This document shows positions 40,097 to 50,364 of a DNA stretch of 64,000 nucleotides, one piece after another; the stretch's first letter is position 1, and every line of letters begins with the position of its first letter. Source of the stretch: Erinaceus europaeus (lineage: Eukaryota; Chordata; Mammalia; Eulipotyphla; Erinaceidae); the NCBI RefSeq assembly GCF_950295315.1, contig NC_080168.1:62767838-62831837 (forward strand). Direction: 5' to 3'. The notes beneath the pieces were generated by a model that made no database searches, was not told the DNA's origin, and worked only from the letters and a program-made list of their open reading frames with translations. The position numbers and the translations under genes are program-made.

Positions 40097-40140
40097 TGTG
40101 TTGTATTCTTCTCTTTTTCTCAGTAAATAAATAATAAGAT
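39960..40140 (+). mobile_element. SINE-like element with CA microsatellite tail
   Basis: The head GGAGGAGTTCAGTAGTTGAG, CAGATGCCTTGCATGTGTGA and GGTTTAATTC, a B-box-like region, is followed by (CA)n at 40053-40093 and TCTCTTTTTCTCAGTAAATAAATAAT. It is a diverged SINE subfamily. Confidence 0.6.
40053..40093. repeat. (CA)n microsatellite
   Basis: A pure CA run of about 41 bases within the SINE-like element. Confidence 0.95.
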
Positions 40141-40159
40141 AAAAACATTTCCCATGGAA

Positions 40160-40770
40160 AAAATCATTTTCTCTAATCTGAACACAAGGCACATTTATTT
40201 TAGAGATAGGAAATAGTGAAAAGTAATATTATTTTCCAACCGAGGAACAACTTGGACTAATAACGTCAGTGACGACTTATTTTTCTCTTGTTGTATATAA
40301 AATATGCCATGTTAAAAAAAAGAAATCAAAACCAAAATTGCTGCCTTGCTATGTGCCCAGCTTCTTTCACTAGACTAGAGCTAATTATTTTCCACTTACA
40401 CTCAGCAGGTACAATATAAAAGCAAGGAACACGAGTGGAACACCTTGTATTTTAAATCGGAATGAGTCACCAACACGAGCAATGTTCCTTCTGGGATGCA
40501 TTTTCATGCCCACTCAGTTATCATTAAACCTTAATGCAATAACAAGCAGGGTCGCCCGGAACTCAAGACACTTCGGCATGAAACAGGGTGGTGACATTTC
40601 TAGGATTTCTGACCCCACCTCCCCCTTCAACTGCAGCTCGTCCTTTAGCTGAAGAGGCCCCAAGAACCAATGCATGTTCTACAGGTGAACTGTCTCCTAG
40701 CCATCCTACTTATAAAGCTAGACTCTGCAATAATCCCACACAATAGCTGTCCTTCTCTTGCTGCTCCTTC
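40160..40770. promoter_or_regulatory. candidate cis-regulatory block (speculative)
   Basis: This is repeat-free, mixed-complexity sequence with several factor-site-like words: TAACGTCAGTGACGAC (CRE-like), AATGAGTCACC (AP-1/NF-E2-like), TATAAAATATGCC, and several retained CpGs (GAACACGAG, AATCGG, TCGCCCGGA, CTTCGGC). Nothing proves function. It is the best enhancer-like stretch I see in a window that is otherwise mostly transposons. Confidence 0.25.
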
Positions 40771-41409
40771 ACATATACTAGCACAATGCAGTCCCCTGAC
40801 TGCCTCTTCAACTCTTCCTGAGGATGAAGACTGTAAGCTTTGTTGATGTAAAAGTCACATCTTATTAAAATGAAAATGCATTACTATTCCTATACAAGGC
40901 ACAACAATATTTTATAACAGCTGGGTGGTGGGGGGTAGGCTTTATGATCTAAGAAAACAAATTAAATATATTCTGATATTCTTTTCCACCCCATGCCAGT
41001 TTATCACTTGTATCCAGCAAACTCCAATCTCAGCATCTGGAAAACAGAAGGCCATTCTTTTGGCTTTTTTTCCTTTTACAAATGTCACCTATATCCTACC
41101 TACAATGTATGGCAATTTCATCTTTCTGAGTTTAATTTCATTTTAGGTTTGGGAGGCACTGTCATATTTGTAACCTGATAAAAATATCAAAAGCCTTTTT
41201 TTTTTTACTTGCTGGGTACAGTTTTGAATTTAAATAAGGGACCTTGTTTCAAATGGTAATCAATAGAATTATTATGGGACCATATTTTATTTTAAGGGAA
41301 AACTTAAATAGAAAAATGATATAATTACTCAAAAGAGATTTAGTGAGTGTGTATGTGCCCCCCACAGGTTGAAGAACCACAGTTTTAATGCCATGTAAGC
41401 TCTGGCTTA
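40771..41409. other. unassigned sequence
   Basis: AT-rich, non-coding. I see no recognisable repeat. Confidence 0.4.
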
Positions 41410-41495
41410 TAGTGGTGCAGGGGACTGAACCTGGAACTTTGGAGTCTCATGCCTGAATTTGTTTATATAACCATTATGCAATGTATGCCCTTGAA
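41410..41495 (-). mobile_element. SINE (third subfamily), minus strand, fragment
   Basis: CTTATAGTGGTGCAGGGGAC, TGAACCTGGAACTTTGGAGT, CTCATGCCTGAATTTG and AACCATTATGCAATG are the complement of the head seen on the plus strand at 44790-44890. A T/C-rich tract (41508-41580) follows. Confidence 0.75.
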
Positions 41496-41594
41496 ATACA
41501 GCTCTTTTCTTTCTTTTTTTTCTCTCTCTTTCTTTAGCTCTTTCTTTATTTCTTTTTCTTTCTCTCTTTCTTTCTTTTGGGGGTTTTATAAACA

Positions 41595-41735
41595 TCATCT
41601 CCTTCTGCTTTGTTGGCATGGAATGCCCTCCCAAGTATGCTTGGCAAAAACATCTCAAACACCACTTACTCCAAGAAACCTTCCCTTATCACCTCAACAA
41701 TATACCTAGAGTAAAAAATGCCAAAAATCACAGTC
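41595..41735 (+). mobile_element. L2 LINE 3' fragment
   Basis: GGCATGGAATGCCCTCCCAA, CTCAAACACCACTTACTCCA and AGAAACCTTCCCTTATCACC follow the order of the L2 3' consensus as I recall it. It is a very old mammal-wide LINE remnant. Confidence 0.6.
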
Positions 41736-42610
41736 ACTTGTATTTAGAATTTCTTTTCCTGCTCTTAATTTTGGGGCAGGGAGTACTCATTTTGTAGACC
41801 GACCCCCCACCCCGAAGCTCCTAATGTCAATAGGAGAGAAAAAAGATGAATGCAGGCAACAGAAATTCCAAGCAGTCTATGAGAGGTCCAGAGGAAACAA
41901 GGTAGATGCACAACTGATGTCCAGAGGAGGGTGGATGGATATTTGGAGTGATAACAAAAACTATGTCTGAAGTAAGGAGGTCATGCTGTCACCCAGAATC
42001 AAGTTCAAAAATATTTAGATACATTTCCTGCGGAGCCTCACTCTAATAGAAATCTCCAGAGCTCCTCAAAGCTGGTTCGTGTGCTACTATTTCGAACAGT
42101 TGAGAGGGGAACCATGATTGGTCAACTACGGACAAGTGGAAAATAAAGCCGGTAAACGTACAACTGAGTAGTAAACAAAAGCAGGAGAAGGCAGCATCTG
42201 GGCATGAGCCTAGTCGGGTCTAAGTCCACTGATGGTCACATGGAAGAGGTGGATGGTATGGCCATGGTAAGGGAAGTTTCTGCTTTTGTGCATGGGGATG
42301 AGAGACTTGAAGGGGAGTGGGTGAGTTTGCTGAAGGACGGGAAATGCCTCTATGAAAACAGATGCTGTCAGTGAAAGGAAAATTACTTCCAGGGTTACAA
42401 TAAAAATCAACTGAAGGTTTTAATTAGAAGTGGAGGTCATGGGGTGTGGAAAAGGGCACACACTATGGAGAGTGAGAATGGAAAAAGGACAAGCAGAAGA
42501 GATGGGACAGAGTAGCTGGTCCCTCTCACTTGTTCACCTGTCTGTCTCAGGTCCAATACTCCCCTGACCCTGCCCTCCAGAGGCTGTCTGCTGCCACCTG
42601 GAGTGAGGCA
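41736..42610. other. unassigned sequence
   Basis: Non-coding. The last 200 bases become GC-richer towards the minisatellite. No gene recognised. Confidence 0.45.
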
Positions 42611-42920
42611 TTCCCCTAGGCCCTCAGACCCTTTGGGGGAGGTGTTCCTTGGGCTGTCAGGGCCTTTGGTTGAGGTGCTCCCCTGGGCTGTCAGAGCTTT
42701 AGGGGGAGGTGCTCCCATGGGCTATCAGAGCTTCTGGGAGAGGTACTCCTTTGGGATGGATTGTTAGAGCACTGGGGGAAGTGCTCCCATGGGATGTCAG
42801 TGCTTCTGGTGGAGGTGCTCCCCTGGGCTGGATTGTTAGAGCTTTGGGCAGAGATATTCCCCTGGGCTGTCAGAGTTTGGGAGGGGAGGAACTCCTCTGG
42901 GCTTCTGAAGCTCCAGGTGC
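42611..42920. repeat. minisatellite, 33-38-bp units
   Basis: About nine imperfect units follow the pattern CTCCCCTGGGCTGTCAGAGC..TTNGGGGGAGGTG. Some units carry a 4-5-bp insert giving GGGCTGGATTGTTAGAGC (about 42755, 42825). The Gly/Trp/Leu-rich and Pro/Ser-rich frames on the two strands are by-products of the repeat, not genes. Confidence 0.85.
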
Positions 42921-43874
42921 CTCTCTCATCACTATGATCTGAGAAGACCTATCCTTAAAGTCAACACTTTGTAAAATACAGAAAAAAAGCAAAAAAAAGT
43001 TATCTAGAACTTCTTGTTACAGAGAAGTCACATTGGGTATCTATTTCTTTTGACTGTCTTTATAAGTTCTCCCTCCCCCTCTCCCCAGCCTGAGGCATGT
43101 TCATGTCTTCTGCTCATCTGCTTCCCCTTCACAATCGATGGCCACCTCCTCTCACAGCACCACAGGGAGAAGACTGAGAGGTCTGTGGAGTGAGAAAGGG
43201 AGCAGAGCCCCAGAGCTGGGTAATGGAAGTCCAGAAGATTCTGGGTCTCTGGAGCTCAGCACATAATACCAATGTAGCTCCAACTGTGGTCTCAGCACCC
43301 AGGACAAGACCTGGTGCACAGGGGGCAGTGCAGTGCAGTTGCCATTCTGTCACTGGGCCAGTAGTAAGAGTAGAATTTGATGAGAGAGGACAGATGCGTG
43401 GGTCTGTGTGAAGTCACAGGGAGCACCCATCTAGAAACACAAGGCATGGCAGAGTAAGGGAGCAATGCAACAAATGGCTTGAGAGAGGGCTGGGGTGCTG
43501 CCAAAGGACCCCTAAAGCTTGTGAAAGAGAACAGGACTAAAGTTAAGGGCAGCAGGAAGACTGCAGAGACAGGAGAGCTGAGAAGTGGTGTGGTTAAGTT
43601 TGTGTGTTTAGAGAAGGAAATCTGGTGTGGCCTGGGAAAGAGTTGGGGAAAGGATCCAGCAAGGTAGCAGGAAGCCTGCTTAAAAGGCAGTTGGGGAAGT
43701 ATGTGGGAGACATTATCAATCATGTCTTAAAACATAATAGTGCAGGAGGAGTGGAGAAAGTGGACAGAGTCAAGAACTATTTCAGAAGGTGACAGTGTTT
43801 TGATTGGAACATAGGGAAGAGAGAAGCCATGACAGATGATATCTGCGCTTTGGCTTAAGCAAATGGAGTCAGTG
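42921..43874. other. unassigned sequence
   Basis: A 143-codon minus-strand frame (43292-43723) is open but Ser/Leu/Pro-rich with no recognisable domain; plus frames overlap it. The text at 43660-43830 recalls an old interspersed repeat also hinted at around 47060-47220, but I cannot name it. Confidence 0.4.
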
Positions 43875-43991
43875 GAAGGGGGGGGGGAGTAGGTAGGTGG
43901 TCCACTAGGTAGAGCCCCATGTGCAAGGAACCCAGAGGTTTGAGCCCTGGGGTCACCACATGGGAGAACCTACAGCAGGAAAGCTTCAGTG

Positions 43992-44028
<37 letters not shown>

Positions 44029-44215
44029 TCTCCCTCTCTCCCTCTCTCCCTCCCTCTCCTTCTCTCTCTCTTTCTCTCCTTCTCTATTTCTGTCTCTCAC
44101 ATTATCTAGAGGGAAAACAAAATGATCACCTGCAGTGGTGAAGTCATTCAGGTACTACACCCCAGTGAAAATCTGACAGCAAAACAAGTGAACAAATAAA
44201 TAATGAAAGCAAGAA
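43875..44215 (+). mobile_element. SINE with expanded CT tract
   Basis: The head GGTAGGTGGTCCACTAGGTA, CCCATGTGCAAGGAACCCAG, GTTTGAGCCCTGGGGTCACC and CACATGGGAGAACC leads into a (CT)n/CCCT tract (43998-44100), ACAAATAAATAATGAAAGC and an A-rich end. It is a diverged SINE subfamily. The Arg/Glu and Ser/Leu frames across the tract are artefacts. Confidence 0.75.
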
Positions 44216-44789
44216 GAAGGATTTTTTTACTTCTGTAAATTCCTATTCAGCCTTATTGAAGTCCATAGAGTCAATAGAATTTGATGTGGAACTGAGGGAG
44301 ATGAAGATGATTCCCTTATTATCTGCATTGGCCAAATAAAGGATAATCATAACAAATTGAAACAGCAAACACCAGAAGAAACCACCTAATTCAAGTGGTC
44401 TGGGAAGTGCTGAGCTTCTGGGGTAAGGGACATTCAATACTGAGGGGGGTGCTCTGAAGGTCCCCAGAAACATTTTTCTGGCTCTCAGTGGGAGTTCTGG
44501 TCAGTGCTACCAACCCCAAACTATAGGTGTAGAAAGACAAATGGAGGCTCAGGAAGAGAGGGAGGGGGCCTGGTGAGCCACAGATGGGTCAAGAGGAGGG
44601 GAGGAGCCCTTCCAGCATCTTCCTCATCAGCAGGCTACAGACCTCCACACCCTTTCTCACTCCATAGATACCAGAGTGTTCTCCCTGCAGCACTAGGAGA
44701 AAAGGTGGCCATGAGAACAGACTTTAACATATCTTCAGGCTGATGGAACAGAAGCAATATAAAGAGAGTTAAAAAAATTAAAAAGAAGA
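44216..44789. other. unassigned sequence
   Basis: Non-coding; no repeat recognised. A short Gly/Arg-rich frame (44504-44743) has no motif. Confidence 0.4.
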
Positions 44790-44957
44790 GATGGGGAGAC
44801 AGCATAGTTGTTATCAAAAGGCTTTCATGGCTGAGGCTCCGTGGTCCCAGGTTCAACTCCTACCACCACCATAAGCCAGAGCTGAATAGTGCTCTACTTT
44901 TTCTCTCTGTATTTCTGTATCTCTCTCATTAAAGTAAATAAAATATTTTTTAAAAAA
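44790..44957 (+). mobile_element. tRNA-derived SINE, third subfamily
   Basis: GGGGAGACAGCATAGTTGTT, CAAAAGGCTTTCATGGCTGA, GGCTCCGTGGTCCCAGGTTC, CTACCACCACCATAAGCCAG and AGCTGAATAGTGCTCTAC lead to a CT body and a TAAAGTAAATAAAATA tail. Minus-strand relatives lie at 41410, 49801 and 52715. Confidence 0.9.
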
Positions 44958-45191
44958 GAAACCCAATGTGATTTCTCTATAATATGAGGTTATATATGAT
45001 TTTTGTTTTCTTCTTTGCTTCCTTCTGTATTTTACTGATTGTTGACTTTGAGTGTATTACTACTGGGCTCTAGGGAAAAAAAGATCTTCAATATGAAACT
45101 GATGAGTCTATGAACTGATGTTCCAAGAAAAGTGAAATGTAATGGAACACGGGGGGAAGGAGAAGAGAGCCTGGGAAAAGGAAATGAGTAT

Positions 45192-45193
<2 letters not shown>

Positions 45194-45231
<38 letters not shown>

Positions 45232-45244
45232 GCACGCACGCGCG
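45194..45244. repeat. (CA)n/(GCAC)n microsatellite
   Basis: A CA run (45194-45228) is followed by GCAC units and CGCG, in unassigned sequence. The Cys/Val frames on the minus strand are artefacts. Confidence 0.95.
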
Positions 45245-45800
45245 TGTCCTGTGGCAGCTCCTGACTCCCTTGTCATAGCCCCTCCACTGCTCTCTGGCTT
45301 CTCTTTGCTCCTCAAACACATGGGGATGAGACTTGACCAGCAGAAGCAGAGATCAGGGTAGTCTCGTGTAATTAGATGCCATGGGCTTCAAAGGGAAGAG
45401 AAAAATCAATGAAAGATGCAGCATTTGACCCAAAAGGGTTAACTAATTGAAACCAGAAAAAGAAAAAAAAAGTCAGCAGTTCTATCCTGTCTTTCTCACC
45501 CCGCTCCACCCCTGTAGCTCCCTAACAGGGAGGGGAGGACATGTCATCTCATTTAGGGAATGAAACCCAGACTTCTCCCAGAGCACCAGATTCTCCCAAT
45601 CATCCTGGTCACCTTGCCTGTCTGTCCCAGAGGTACCTCGATGTCAGAAGCTGCCCACCACCTCTGTAAAAACACCTGTGTCAGAGGATGCGGTCCCACC
45701 CCTCTCTACCCCCCACCCTACCCCTGCGGCCCCATCCCCCATGAGGTCTCAGGTTTCAGCCAGCTCTTACTTTGCCTGGATTTGGCTTCTACAAGCTAAT
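45245..45800. other. unassigned sequence
   Basis: Non-coding. A C-rich block lies at 45690-45740. No gene recognised. Confidence 0.4.
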
Positions 45801-45955
45801 TCTCTCTACTCCTCCCTCCCAGCTAGCCCCTGGAAACACTGGGGTGGTCTTTCTAAGACATCCGCTTCATCACATTATTCTACTGACTCAAGACTACTGA
45901 CTACTTTTCCAGAGGAAAGCCAAATTTTAGTCATTTGTACCTTTAGCTTTTTTTC
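45801..45955 (+). mobile_element. L2 LINE fragment
   Basis: GGGGTGGTCTTTCTAAGACA, TCCGCTTCATCACATTATTC, ACTACTTTTCCAGAGGAAAG and CCAAATTTTAGTC follow the L2 text upstream of its 3' end as I recall it. It is diverged. Confidence 0.5.
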
Positions 45956-47403
45956 ATTCATCTAATTAGAGAATGCTGTGTATTCAGTATTTCTCTACCA
46001 AGCTATGGCTTGCTGAGGCCCTGAGGATGATGCATGCCAGTTAGTACAAAAGGGCAAGCCTTCTTTCTGAAATGAGCCAGGGCCTTCTGCAAAGCTTAAT
46101 ATACCTCCCACACAGAAATGCCAGGAATGACTCTCAGACCTTTTGTTTCATGAACGCAGTATAACATTTAGGTAAAACTAACTCTTGGGACATTGGCTGA
46201 AAGTCAGTAATGACCACAAGTGAGATGGAGAAAGGCACATGAGCATTTCACACATCTCTACTCTCGGGGGATCAGCCCTTGTTCATACAGGGCCACAGAG
46301 ATGAGAGGGTCCATGCTTCAGATTAAGTGTTCACAGCCAAAAAAAAAAAAAAAAACCCCAAAAAACCAAAAAAAAAACAGCATCATAAACATCATGGGTG
46401 AGTGTTCAGCAAAGAGCCTTGCTCCAGGGAGCCTCTTTCTGATATCCTACTGAAAGCACTTTTACATCTGTTATGGGCAAAGCAAACTGTTGCTATTCTC
46501 AGGTGAGCCTTGGTTATCAACCAGCTCCTTAGCTCATAGCCCTGACCCTGGTAAGGCAGAGTTGTTCCACAGACTGTTGCTCCAGTGGCTATCACAGCCT
46601 AATCCCAGACTGGGTCACACATTCTAGATGTGTACAAAGTGTGAGGCATCTTTCAGAGAACTCAGGGTAGTCTTGGTAAAGAAATATCTACAGGGATAAA
46701 ACAGGGCTTATTCGGAGTGTGGCTTGGTAGCTGCCCTGTATTCAGCCTCAGGAAACATATCTGGAGGAGAAAGAGATGGGATGGGAGAGGAGGGGAGAAG
46801 TGGAGGGTGGGGGGAGGGGTCTTTTCTGGCTAAGACAACAGGACCCAGAGGGTTAAGGGCACAACCTCTCTCACATCCCTCCACTCCACATGCAGCTGCA
46901 GTGCTTCCAGGGGCCACTGGGTAGTGTTGCACAGTGAAACACTGTGAAAAGTCTTTGATGTAGAGGGAGGTCTTGCAGGGAAAAGAATCCAAATTTTTAA
47001 CTTGCCAGCTGAGAGGTGGAGGTGCCAAGTCCTGAGACAGAAACAAGAGATGAAGATCATGACAGTTTGAGATGCCTATGGAGCCACTTAAGGGAGAGGT
47101 CAAGAAAACTGCTGAGAACTTCCAGGTCTGGAGTAGAGCTATAAGGGCAGTGTTGCCAGCTTAGAGATTTCAGTGGAAGAAATGGCTATGGAGAAGTCAG
47201 TCTAGAGAAAATACTAAAAGAGAGCAGATAATGATGATGAAGAAGAAGAAGGAGGAGGAGCAGAAGAAGAAAACCCCTAGGATTTTCCACATTAAAAGAA
47301 ACAGCAAGTTGTGACTTGGAAGAGGAATATTTGAGTAACTGTGAACTTGGCTCTAGGGTAGGAGAGCTAAAAGCAGTTATTGCTTAAAATTAAAGAAATT
47401 ATT
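45956..47403. other. unassigned sequence
   Basis: An A/C-rich tract lies at 46337-46378. The 131-codon minus frame (46708-47103) has no recognisable domain. A GAA/GAG tract lies at 47235-47270. The part near 47060-47220 hints at an unnamed old repeat. Confidence 0.42.
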
Positions 47404-47418
47404 AAAGAAATGACACTT

Positions 47419-47617
47419 ACAGTCTCTTCTCATACGGTGAAGCAGGTCTGCAGGTGTCTGTCTTTCTCTCCCCCTCTCTGTCTCCCCACCTCTCTCCATT
47501 TCTCTCTGTCCTATCTAACAACAATGACATCAATAACAACAACAACTACAGCAACAATAAAAAACAACAAGGGCAACAAAAGGGAAAATAAATAAATAAA
47601 TTTTTAAAAATTTAAAA
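47419..47617 (+). mobile_element. tRNA-derived SINE, 5'-truncated, 15-bp TSD
   Basis: It starts at about 47435 within the SINE body (CGGTGAAGCAGGTCTGCAGG), followed by the CT body, ATCAATAACAACAACAAC and an A-rich tail. The exact duplication AAAGAAATGACACTT flanks it (47404-47418 and 47618-47632). The bases 47419-47434 are not SINE and may be untemplated or flank-derived. Confidence 0.93.
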
Positions 47618-47639
47618 AAAGAAATGACACTTGGGTGAG

Positions 47640-47755
47640 AGTGTTTTTGCTGGTACCTATTATGGGGAGATAAGGAATTATACCCATGTGTCAACAACTA
47701 TACTATAAACAATTACCCTCTCCCAATAAAATGATAAAAGAAAAAAAAAAACTAA
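47640..47755 (+). mobile_element. possible retrotransposon 3' end
   Basis: TATGGGGAGATAAGGAATTA, TACCCATGTGTCAACAACTA and CTCCCAATAAAATG followed by an A run resemble a LINE-type 3' end. I cannot tie it to the L1 subfamilies seen here. Confidence 0.35.
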
Positions 47756-48525
47756 ACAAGCAAGCAAAATAGATGATACCTTGCACTTAACCTGCTGAGC
47801 TGTTTTTGGAAAATTATGTTGCTTCTTTATTTTGAGATCTTCCCTTTCAGAGGAACTGACTAAACACTCTTACATCTTAAACTGGATTTTCAAATAAAGG
47901 AAATAATTATAGGGTGTTTGAAGGCTACAAATCAGCAAATAGATAAGCCAGGGCATAATAAAGTCATTAGCTGAAACAAAGCAATGTAAGCCTTAGAAAC
48001 ACTATTAAAAAATCATTGTTCACTAAGACACCACTAGAATAAAGAGTCCCATTGACTGTTGCTTATATAGCGATAAATCTCTTCATCTCCCTCCAGTCAT
48101 CTGCTATGTTCTGTAAGACACCCGTGTAGAACGTAGTGCTTTAGCAGGGACTTAGGGTAGAGGAGTGTGGCAGCCTGGCTCTCAGCATCACAACTCAACA
48201 CCAGCCTGCTTCAAAGCACACACTGCTGACACAGGTTCAGAAGCTCTGCGGGGCCATCAGCTCCAGTGCGCACACTGCAGACAGTGGCTTTTCCATCTGC
48301 CTGGGAATCACCAGTCCAATACCTTCTTTGTGAGAGGAGACCGCCATGACAAAGGCTAATATGCCAGCTTTGCCAAGTCCCTGCTTTTCCTTTAGAAGTA
48401 AACCACCTCAACTTCACCCTCAGTGAGATGACAACGGGGTCCAACCCGCTGGAGGAAACCAGCACTGCGCTGAAGGCTAGAGAGCCACTGATTTACTTGA
48501 AGACTCTTTTCTTATTTTTCTTTTA
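47756..48525. other. unassigned sequence
   Basis: Non-coding. A GC-richer block lies at 48140-48470, with overlapping short frames on both strands and no motifs. Confidence 0.42.
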
Positions 48526-48569
48526 AAAAATTTTATGATGTTCATTTATTTATTGAATAGGGAAAGTCA

Positions 48570-48703
48570 CTTGCAGGAGGGAGCTTTGCAAGTGGTGAAG
48601 CAGTGCTGAAAATATCTCTCTTTCTCTCTCCCTCTGTATCTCCCCATTCCCTCTTGATTTCTTGTTGTCTCTATCCAATAAATAAAGATAATAAAAAAAT
48701 TAA
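48570..48703 (+). mobile_element. tRNA-derived SINE, 5'-truncated, short form
   Basis: It reads GCAAGTGGTGAAGCAGTGCT, a CT body and TCCAATAAATAAAGATAATA. It inserted into the minus-strand SINE. Confidence 0.85.
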
Positions 48704-49001
48704 GGGAGTCTGGTGGTAGCACAATGGGTTAAGTGCAGGTGGCACAAAGCACAACGACAGGTGTAAGGATCCCGGTTCAAGCCCCTGGCTCCCCACCTGC
48801 AGGGGAGTTGCTTCACAAGCAGTGAAGCAGGTCTGCAGGTGTTTATCCTTCTCTCCCCCTCTCTGTCTTCCCCTCCTCTTTCCATTTCTTTCTGTCCTAT
48901 CTAATGACAATGACATCAATAACAACAACAATAATAACTACAACAAAACAAGGGTAGCAAAAGGGAATAAATAAATATTTTAAAAAATTTAAAAAAGAGA
49001 G
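48704..49001 (+). mobile_element. tRNA-derived SINE, long form
   Basis: It starts GGGAGTCTGGTGGTAGCACA, with GGTTAAGTGCAGGTGGCACA, GGATCCCGGTTCAAGCCCCT, CCCCACCTGCAGGGGAGTTG, a CT body and AACAATAATAACTACAAC. It sits directly on the A-rich tail of the SINE before it. Confidence 0.92.
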
Positions 49002-49185
49002 AAAGTCATAAATTGAGAAGGAAGGGGAGATAGAGAGGAAGAGAGACAGAGGGACACCTGCAACACTGCTTCATCATTCGCAAAGATTTTCCCCTGCAGA
49101 TGGGGACCAGAGGCTCGAACTGGGATCCTTGTGCACTGTAACATGTGTGCTCACCAGGTGCCCCATCACTGGGCCCCTGACTCTT

Positions 49186-49565
49186 TTTTTCTATAACCTT
49201 CTTTCCCTCTAAGTATCAGATTTCAGAGGTTTAGCCTACAACTTGGGATACAAAAAAGATAACTCTTCTGGTCATAAGATAATGATACAAAGAAATTATA
49301 AAGAGAGGCAGATGTCATTCGTAGAGAGAGAAAAAAAATTCACACTAAGTGGAAGTAAAATCAATTCTGCTGGAAAAGACGGCACATCAGGAGCAACTAT
49401 TAAAATTAAAACCAGTTAAGTCAGCAGATGTGGGTGGCAGACAACCTGGCAAATATTGCCTTCTTTCAACCACAAGAATAACACGAGGCAAGCTCACAGG
49501 CTCCAGGTAGAGCACAGGGCAGGGCTCTCCCTGCATGGGACTCCTCCCCAAGTTCAGAAAATTTT
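49186..49565. other. unassigned sequence
   Basis: AT-rich, non-coding. Confidence 0.4.
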
Positions 49566-49700
49566 CATAATATCTCATTTATTCTTCACAGTAGTTTCAT
49601 TAATTCCCATGTTCTGATAAAGAAACTGAGACTGTGCAATAAGGAAGTGGTGCTATTGGGAACCTCAAGCCAGGTTCCCCTTACACTATACTGCACCACA
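49566..49700 (+). mobile_element. MIR fragment
   Basis: ATAATATCTCATTTATTCTT, CACAGTAGTTTCATTAATTC, TGATAAAGAAACTGAGACTG and AAGCCAGGTTCCCCTTACAC keep the order of the MIR core (TTTACAGATGAGGAAACTGA region and downstream). It is an old mammal-wide SINE. Confidence 0.65.
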
Positions 49701-49862
49701 AATACCTGGGAGACTGCCACTATGGGTGGTCACCAAGCTGTGGTGAAAGCCTCAAGGCCTCTGTAATCTAGTGATTTTATTTACTCATTCATTTATTCTG
49801 CTCAGTTCTGATTTATGGTGGTGCTGGGGATTGCACCTGGGGCTTTTGAGCCCCAGGCATCA

Positions 49863-50274
49863 GTCTTTTTCTTTCCCTTTCCCTTCCCCTTCCCTTTCCC
49901 CTTCCCCTTCCCCTTCCCCTTCCCCTTCCCCTTCCCCTTCCCCTTCCCCTTCCCCTTCCCCTTCCCCTTCCCTCCCCTCCCCTCCCCTCTCCTTCCTTCC
50001 TTTCTTTCTTTTTTGCCTCCGGGGTTTTTGCTGAGGCTTGGTGCCCGCACTAAAAGTCTACTGCTCCTGGTGGCCATCTTCTTCCATTTTATTGGATAGG
50101 ACAGAGAGAAAGTGAGAGAGGAAGGGGAGATAGAGAGGAAGAAAGAAAGGTCTGCTTTGCAGCTTGTGAAGCTTCCCCCTTACAGATGGGGAGCCAGGAC
50201 TTGAACTCGGATCCTGCCACAGGTTCTTGTGCTTTGTACTATGAGCACTTAACTAGGTATGCCACTGCCTGGCT
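49863..50274 (-). mobile_element. tRNA-derived SINE, minus, with expanded (CCCCTT)n tail
   Basis: On the plus strand, a T/C-rich tail (49866-50012) precedes TTGCCTCCGGGGTTTTTGCT, CTCCTGGTGGCCATCTTCTT, GGATAGGACAGAGAGAAAGT and GCACTTAACTAGGTATGCCA. It is bounded by the 10-bp duplication CCAGGCATCA. Confidence 0.92.
49866..49995. repeat. (CCCCTT)n hexamer repeat
   Basis: About 18 units of CCCCTT flanked by TTCCC and CCCCT variants. The Phe/Pro, Ser/Pro and Gly/Lys frames across it are artefacts. Confidence 0.95.
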
Positions 50275-50364
50275 CCAGGCATCAAAGTTTTTTTTTTTTT
50301 TTTTTTTTTTTTCAGAACCATTATGCAGCCTCCCTCATTCAACAGTGATTTTATTTTTTTTAAT

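Larger units (their letters stand above)
48526..49185 (-). mobile_element. minus-strand SINE split by two plus-strand SINEs
   Basis: The outer SINE is minus: an A-tail side at 48526-48569 (GTTCATTTATTTATTGAATA) and the rest at 49002-49185 (AATTGAGAAGGAAGGGGAGA, GACACCTGCAACACTGCTTC, GTGTGCTCACCAGGTGCCCC). The flanks share AAAGTCA (48563-48569 and 49002-49008), marking the break. Confidence 0.85.
49801..50341 (-). mobile_element. third-subfamily SINE, minus, split by another minus SINE
   Basis: The outer SINE reads CTGATTTATGGTGGTGCTGG, GGATTGCACCTGGGGCTTTT, then breaks at CCAGGCATCA (49853-49862). It resumes at the duplicate CCAGGCATCA (50275-50284), a poly-T and CAGAACCATTATGCAGCCTC. The inner insertion is 49863-50274. 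Confidence 0.85.

Noticed and set aside
42611..42920. CRISPR-like array
   Set aside because: There are no unique spacers between conserved repeats; units are contiguous and imperfect, in a mammalian context.
43292..43723. 143-codon minus-strand open frame
   Set aside because: It has no domain, no coding-like codon pattern I can see, overlapping plus frames, and part of it lies in repeat-like text.
46708..47103. 131-codon minus-strand frame
   Set aside because: No recognisable domain, Pro/Ser/Leu-rich, and not supported by any start or splice context.
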